The position numbers were made by a program, and so were the translations under genes. A stretch of 9,568 nucleotides of DNA, taken from contig VFLF01000530.1 of the NCBI GenBank assembly GCA_009885185.1, forward strand, positions 1 through 9,568, in the 5' to 3' direction. A model generated the notes under the pieces. The model made no database searches, was not told the DNA's origin, and saw only the letters and a list, made by a program, of their open reading frames with translations. Below, piece after piece: positions 7,403 to 9,568 of this stretch; positions within the stretch are counted from its first letter, which is position 1, and each line of letters starts with the position of its first letter. The stretch is from Nitrosomonadales bacterium (lineage in GTDB: Bacteria > Pseudomonadota > Gammaproteobacteria > Burkholderiales > SG8-41).

Positions 7403-7445
7403 ATCTTAACGCAAAGTCCTGCGTGACCGCACTCTGTCGGCGCGC

Positions 7446-8453
7446 TCAGTCGCTACGCTGTATGCCCGCCTGTTGAATCACCTTCAGCCACTTCTCAAAC
7501 TGCTCCGCGTTCAGCTTGCCGAGTTCGGCGGGCGTGGACAGGCGCAACTCGATGCCCTCGTGCGCGAGCCGCTGGCGCACATCGGGCACGGCAAAGCGCT
7601 GCGCGAGTTCACGGTTCAGCCGGTTAATAATGTCGGTAGGCGTGCCGGCGGGTGCAACCACCGAATAATATTGCTCGACTTCAAAACCGCGCAGCCCGGA
7701 TTCGTCAATGGTGGGTATGTCCGGCGCAAACGCGCTGCGTTTGATGCTGGTGACGCCCAGCGAGCGGATACGTTTCTCACGCACCTGCGGCAACGCCGTC
7801 AGAAAATTGGCGAACATGGCAAAGGTTTCGCCCTGTAACAGCGACATCATCGCGGGCGCGCCGCCCTTGAACGGCACATGCGTCAACTTCACCTTCGCCA
7901 GCGCCTGAAGGAGTTCTCCGCCGAGATGCGACGGACTGCCCTGCCCCGTCGATGAATAGGTAATGCGCCCCGCCGACGAACGCGCCAGTTGAATAAATTC
8001 GCGTATCGATGCCGCCGGCAGCGACGGATGCGTGACCAACATATAAGCCGTGGTGCCCGCCAGCGACACCGGCGCGAAATCCTTGATCGGATCGTACTTG
8101 CGCTGCGTAATCAGCGCCGGCCCGGTAATCAGCGTCGCGCCGCTGCCCAAGAGCAGCGTGTGCCCATCCTTGGGCGCGCGCGCCACCATCTCAGCGGCAA
8201 TCGCCCCGCCCGCCCCGCCGCGATTGTCCACGATGATCTGTTGCCCCAAGGCAGGTGCGAGTTTGTCCGCAATCGCGCGGGCCACCGTATCGGTGCCGCC
8301 GCCGGGCGTATTGGGCACGATCAGGCGGATGGGTTTGGTGGGGTAGGTTTGTCCTGAGCCTGTCGAAGCGGTTTGGGCAATGGAAAGTGCCGGCGCGCCG
8401 ATTAACAGCAGCATCGGGCACACAAGACCAAATTTGAAATCAGCTTTACTCAT
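7446..8453 (-). CDS. Bug-family (TctC-like) periplasmic solute-binding protein
   Basis: A 335-residue secreted receptor of the tripartite tricarboxylate transporter (Bug) family, which binds carboxylates or amides in the periplasm and delivers them to TctA/TctB membrane proteins. A signal peptide is clear: Lys3/Lys7, a hydrophobic stretch at about 9-24 and a probable cut after Ala26 (SIA-Q). The mature part begins with the typical 'YPTKPIRLIVPNTPGGGTDTVAR' series near 37-59, continues with 'GAGGAIAAEMVA' and 'YSSTGQGSPSHLGGELL', and ends with a normal C-terminal lobe. No tctA or tctB is in view, so it is an orphan, as most Bug genes are. The start is ATG 8453; a GTG three codons earlier (8462) is possible. 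The ribosome binding site is weak (GGTGGG). Residues 29-36, between signal and mature domain, are encoded by a sequence resembling a dispersed bacterial repeat. The ligand is unknown; neighbours suggest a carboxylate. Confidence 0.92.
   Translation of the reverse strand: MSKADFKFGLVCPMLLLIGAPALSIAQTASTGSGQTYPTKPIRLIVPNTPGGGTDTVARAIADKLAPALGQQIIVDNRGGAGGAIAAEMVARAPKDGHTLLLGSGATLITGPALITQRKYDPIKDFAPVSLAGTTAYMLVTHPSLPAASIREFIQLARSSAGRITYSSTGQGSPSHLGGELLQALAKVKLTHVPFKGGAPAMMSLLQGETFAMFANFLTALPQVREKRIRSLGVTSIKRSAFAPDIPTIDESGLRGFEVEQYYSVVAPAGTPTDIINRLNRELAQRFAVPDVRQRLAHEGIELRLSTPAELGKLNAEQFEKWLKVIQQAGIQRSD
8347..8369. repeat. Dispersed-repeat-like sequence inside the Bug receptor gene
   Basis: Read on the minus strand, the stretch contains CTTCGACAGGCTCAGGAC followed by AAAC. 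From memory this matches a short repeat (TTCGACAGGCTCAGGAC-GAAC type) scattered through intergenic regions of many GC-rich proteobacteria; I could not search for it. Here it lies in a reading frame and encodes A-S-T-G-S-G-Q-T between the signal peptide and the conserved start of the mature receptor. Only one copy is seen in the window. Confidence 0.55.
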
Positions 8454-8486
8454 GCATCCCACCCATCACAGGGTATTGCAGGCGTT

Positions 8487-8500
8487 TGTCCACGTGGACA
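8487..8500. promoter_or_regulatory. 14-bp perfect palindrome upstream of the Bug receptor gene
   Basis: TGTCCACGTGGACA is a perfect inverted repeat with no loop, 33 nt before ATG 8453, in the short gap between the antitoxin-like gene and the Bug gene. Beyond it TTTGT and ACAAA still pair if one base is skipped. Loop-free symmetric sites of this length are typical of dimeric repressors or activators, so it is a candidate operator. No regulator gene is in the window. The remainder of the gap (8463-8527) shows no hairpin with a U-tract. Confidence 0.4.
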
Positions 8501-8527
8501 CAAAGAACGTGCCCACGCTTGCGTCGG

Positions 8528-8794
8528 CTACGACAGCGCGCGCGTCCGTGCGCCGCGGACACGCGTGGATCGCGGCGTTAATTTACCCACTGCCCGGCTC
8601 GCCTCAAGCACCACGCGAAGCGCATCATTGACGGCATCGGAGCTAGGAAACGCCCTCGCGATATCCGGCTCAAGCACCACCACATTCGCTCCCTCTTTAA
8701 GGATTCGACGGTAATATTTTCCGCGCACAGCCTTTGAATAATCAAAGTTGTACTCAGCACGAATGTCACTGACCTTGGTATTTTTAGGTTTCAT
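8528..8794 (-). CDS. Antitoxin-like protein paired with BrnT
   Basis: An 88-residue protein beginning 'MKPKNTKVSDIRAEYNFDYS', with a core 'VRGKYYRRILKEGANVVVLEPDIARAFPSSDAVNDALRVVLEAS' (about 23-66). From memory this resembles small antitoxin-like proteins often encoded next to BrnT/DUF497 toxins; it is not the classical BrnA sequence, so the label rests mainly on gene pairing. The role would be to bind and neutralise the toxin and probably to repress the shared promoter. I chose ATG 8794, giving an 11-bp overlap with brnT and an AAAGAG about 10 nt upstream; a start at 8815 (7 residues longer, 32-bp overlap) has no visible ribosome binding site. The last 20 or so residues are rich in Arg, Thr and Ser and encoded by a very GC-rich quasi-palindromic stretch, so the tail may be a recent extension. 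Confidence 0.7.
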   Translation of the reverse strand: MKPKNTKVSDIRAEYNFDYSKAVRGKYYRRILKEGANVVVLEPDIARAFPSSDAVNDALRVVLEASRAVGKLTPRSTRVRGARTRALS

Positions 8795-9053
8795 GATTTT
8801 TTCGCTCTTTGGCATTGGCTAATCTTGCGCTAATAATCCGGGTGTTAACGCCGCTTTCGGCATGAACCACCACCAGCAACCGATCGTGTGAAGAATACCC
8901 GATCGTGACAAAACGCAATTCATCGGCCGAATGTTCCGGATCATCAAAGGTGGCCGCCATGGGGTCATAGAATACCGTTACTGCCTCTTCGAATGCCACG
9001 CGGTGCTTCTTGCGATTTTGTGCGGCCTTTGACCGATCCCATTCGAATTCCAT
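8784..9053 (-). CDS. brnT: BrnT-family toxin (DUF497)
   Basis: An 89-residue protein of the BrnT/DUF497 family, RelE-fold ribonuclease toxins of type II toxin-antitoxin systems that cut RNA and slow growth under stress. The diagnostic order is present: 'MEFEWDRSKAAQNRKKH' at 1-17, 'VAFEEAVTVFYDP' at 19-31, 'RFVTIGYSSHDRLLVVVHAE' at 47-66 and the C-terminal 'TRIISARLANAKERKNHE' at 71-88. The usual C-terminal Tyr of the 'ARRAT..ERR.YE' type ending is His87 here, which may or may not matter. Length is normal and the gene looks intact. Toxin precedes antitoxin, the usual order for brnTA, and the two overlap by 11 bp. No clear ribosome binding site precedes ATG 9053. A minus-strand TAGAAT ends six bases before it. 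The pair lies just past the etfA terminator, so it needs its own promoter. Confidence 0.87.
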   Translation of the reverse strand: MEFEWDRSKAAQNRKKHRVAFEEAVTVFYDPMAATFDDPEHSADELRFVTIGYSSHDRLLVVVHAESGVNTRIISARLANAKERKNHET

Positions 9054-9095
9054 TCAAAGATTCTACACCGCCGCGCATCAAGCAAAGCGCCAAAC

Positions 9096-9128
9096 AAAAA
9101 GGGCGCGATCCGTAGAGATCACGCCCTT
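9096..9128 (-). terminator. Intrinsic terminator after etfA
   Basis: On the minus strand AAGGGCG pairs with CGCCCTT, then one mismatch, then GATC with GATC around a 6-nt loop (TCTACG), followed by TTTTT (9100-9096). It begins 43 bp after the etfA stop. The U-tract lies only on the minus-strand side. It separates etf transcription from the toxin-antitoxin pair. Confidence 0.88.
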
Positions 9129-9171
9129 CTGACTATCGCGGCGGCAAATAACACTTGCGCCGCACGTCAAA

Positions 9172-9568
9172 TCAACCCAACTCTGTCACCAGTTCCGGCA
9201 CCACCTTAAACAGATCATCCACGATCCAATAACTGGCAATCGAGAACAACGGCGCTTCGGCATCCTTATTGATGGCGACGATGACTTTGCTGTCTTTCAT
9301 CCCCGCCAGATGCTGAATCGCTCCCGAGATGCCGACAGCAATATAGAGATCCGGCGCGACGATTTTCCCGGTCTGTCCGACCTGCATATCATTGGCAACA
9401 AAACCTGCGTCGACGGCGGCGCGTGAAGCCCCGACCGCAGCGCCCAGCTTGTCCGCCACACGATACAGCAGTGCAAAGTTGTCGCCGTTCTGCATGCCGC
9501 GACCACCGGATACGATGATCTTGGCGGCGGTCAGCTCCGGACGGTCGGATTTGGTGACTTCCTCGCCC
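9172..9568 (-). CDS. etfA: Electron transfer flavoprotein alpha subunit, C-terminal part
   Basis: The last 131 residues of EtfA; the frame is open to the window edge. EtfA with EtfB accepts electrons from acyl-CoA dehydrogenases and passes them to ETF-ubiquinone oxidoreductase. The visible part is the FAD-binding C-terminal domain: '[23 protein letters not shown]', then '[12 protein letters not shown]', '[32 protein letters not shown]', '[19 protein letters not shown]' and the terminal '[13 protein letters not shown]'. These are the conserved FAD-contact segments and end at the normal place. One oddity: the segment usually reading DYGIV(A/G)DLF is SYWIVDDLF here, with Trp for the usual Gly. 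Its substrate dehydrogenases are encoded downstream on the same strand but separated by a terminator, the toxin-antitoxin pair and the Bug gene. etfB would be expected just beyond the window. Confidence 0.96.
   Translation of the reverse strand, partial: GEEVTKSDRPELTAAKIIVSGGRGMQNGDNFALLYRVADKLGAAVGASRAAVDAGFVANDMQVGQTGKIVAPDLYIAVGISGAIQHLAGMKDSKVIVAINKDAEAPLFSIASYWIVDDLFKVVPELVTELG

Noticed and set aside
8795..8815. Start of the antitoxin-like gene at ATG 8815.
   Set aside because: No visible ribosome binding site; ATG 8794 gives a normal short overlap with brnT and a modest AAAGAG. The longer start remains possible.

Overview
The window looks like part of a GC-rich betaproteobacterial chromosome, most likely Burkholderiales or a relative. 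This is an inference from three things: a Bug-type (tripartite tricarboxylate transporter) periplasmic receptor, a family greatly expanded in that group; a membrane-type FadE next to a roughly 594-residue acyl-CoA dehydrogenase near an ETF gene; and the overall composition. All ten genes I can support lie on the minus strand, so transcription runs from high to low coordinates. There is no gene-free stretch over 300 bp, and I see no RNA gene, CRISPR array or insertion sequence.

In order of transcription: (1) the 3' end of etfA (9568-9172), closed by a strong intrinsic terminator (9128-9096). (2) A small toxin-antitoxin pair, brnT (9053-8784) overlapping an antitoxin-like gene (8794-8528). (3) An orphan Bug-family solute receptor (8453-7446), preceded by a 14-bp perfect palindrome and followed by a second intrinsic terminator (7402-7368). 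(4) A DmdC/FadE-like acyl-CoA dehydrogenase (7353-5569) whose ribosome binding site follows directly after that terminator's U-tract. (5) An HpcH/HpaI-family aldolase/lyase (5500-4703). (6) A run of beta-oxidation genes: fadE (4632-2152), a crotonase-fold hydratase/isomerase (2143-1346), an HSDL2-like short-chain dehydrogenase (1303-470) and the 5' end of a long-chain acyl-CoA ligase (421-1, cut by the window edge).

The genes fit one job: activation of fatty or other acyl acids to CoA esters (ligase), alpha-beta dehydrogenation by two different acyl-CoA dehydrogenases, electron transfer to ETF, double-bond hydration or isomerisation, and an NAD(P)-linked dehydrogenase or reductase step. The aldolase, the Bug receptor and the toxin-antitoxin pair are not standard beta-oxidation genes and look like accessory insertions between etfA and fadE.

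I did not find a clearly new biological system. The points most worth a second look are regulatory and evolutionary: an intrinsic terminator ending 14 nt before the start codon of the acyl-CoA dehydrogenase; a 20-bp exact (about 30-bp imperfect) AT-rich direct repeat placed just upstream of both fadE and the aldolase; a 12-bp tandem duplication that split a probable fadE/crotonase ATGA overlap and left a three-codon mini-ORF; and a dispersed-repeat-like sequence read through in frame at the signal-peptide junction of the Bug receptor.
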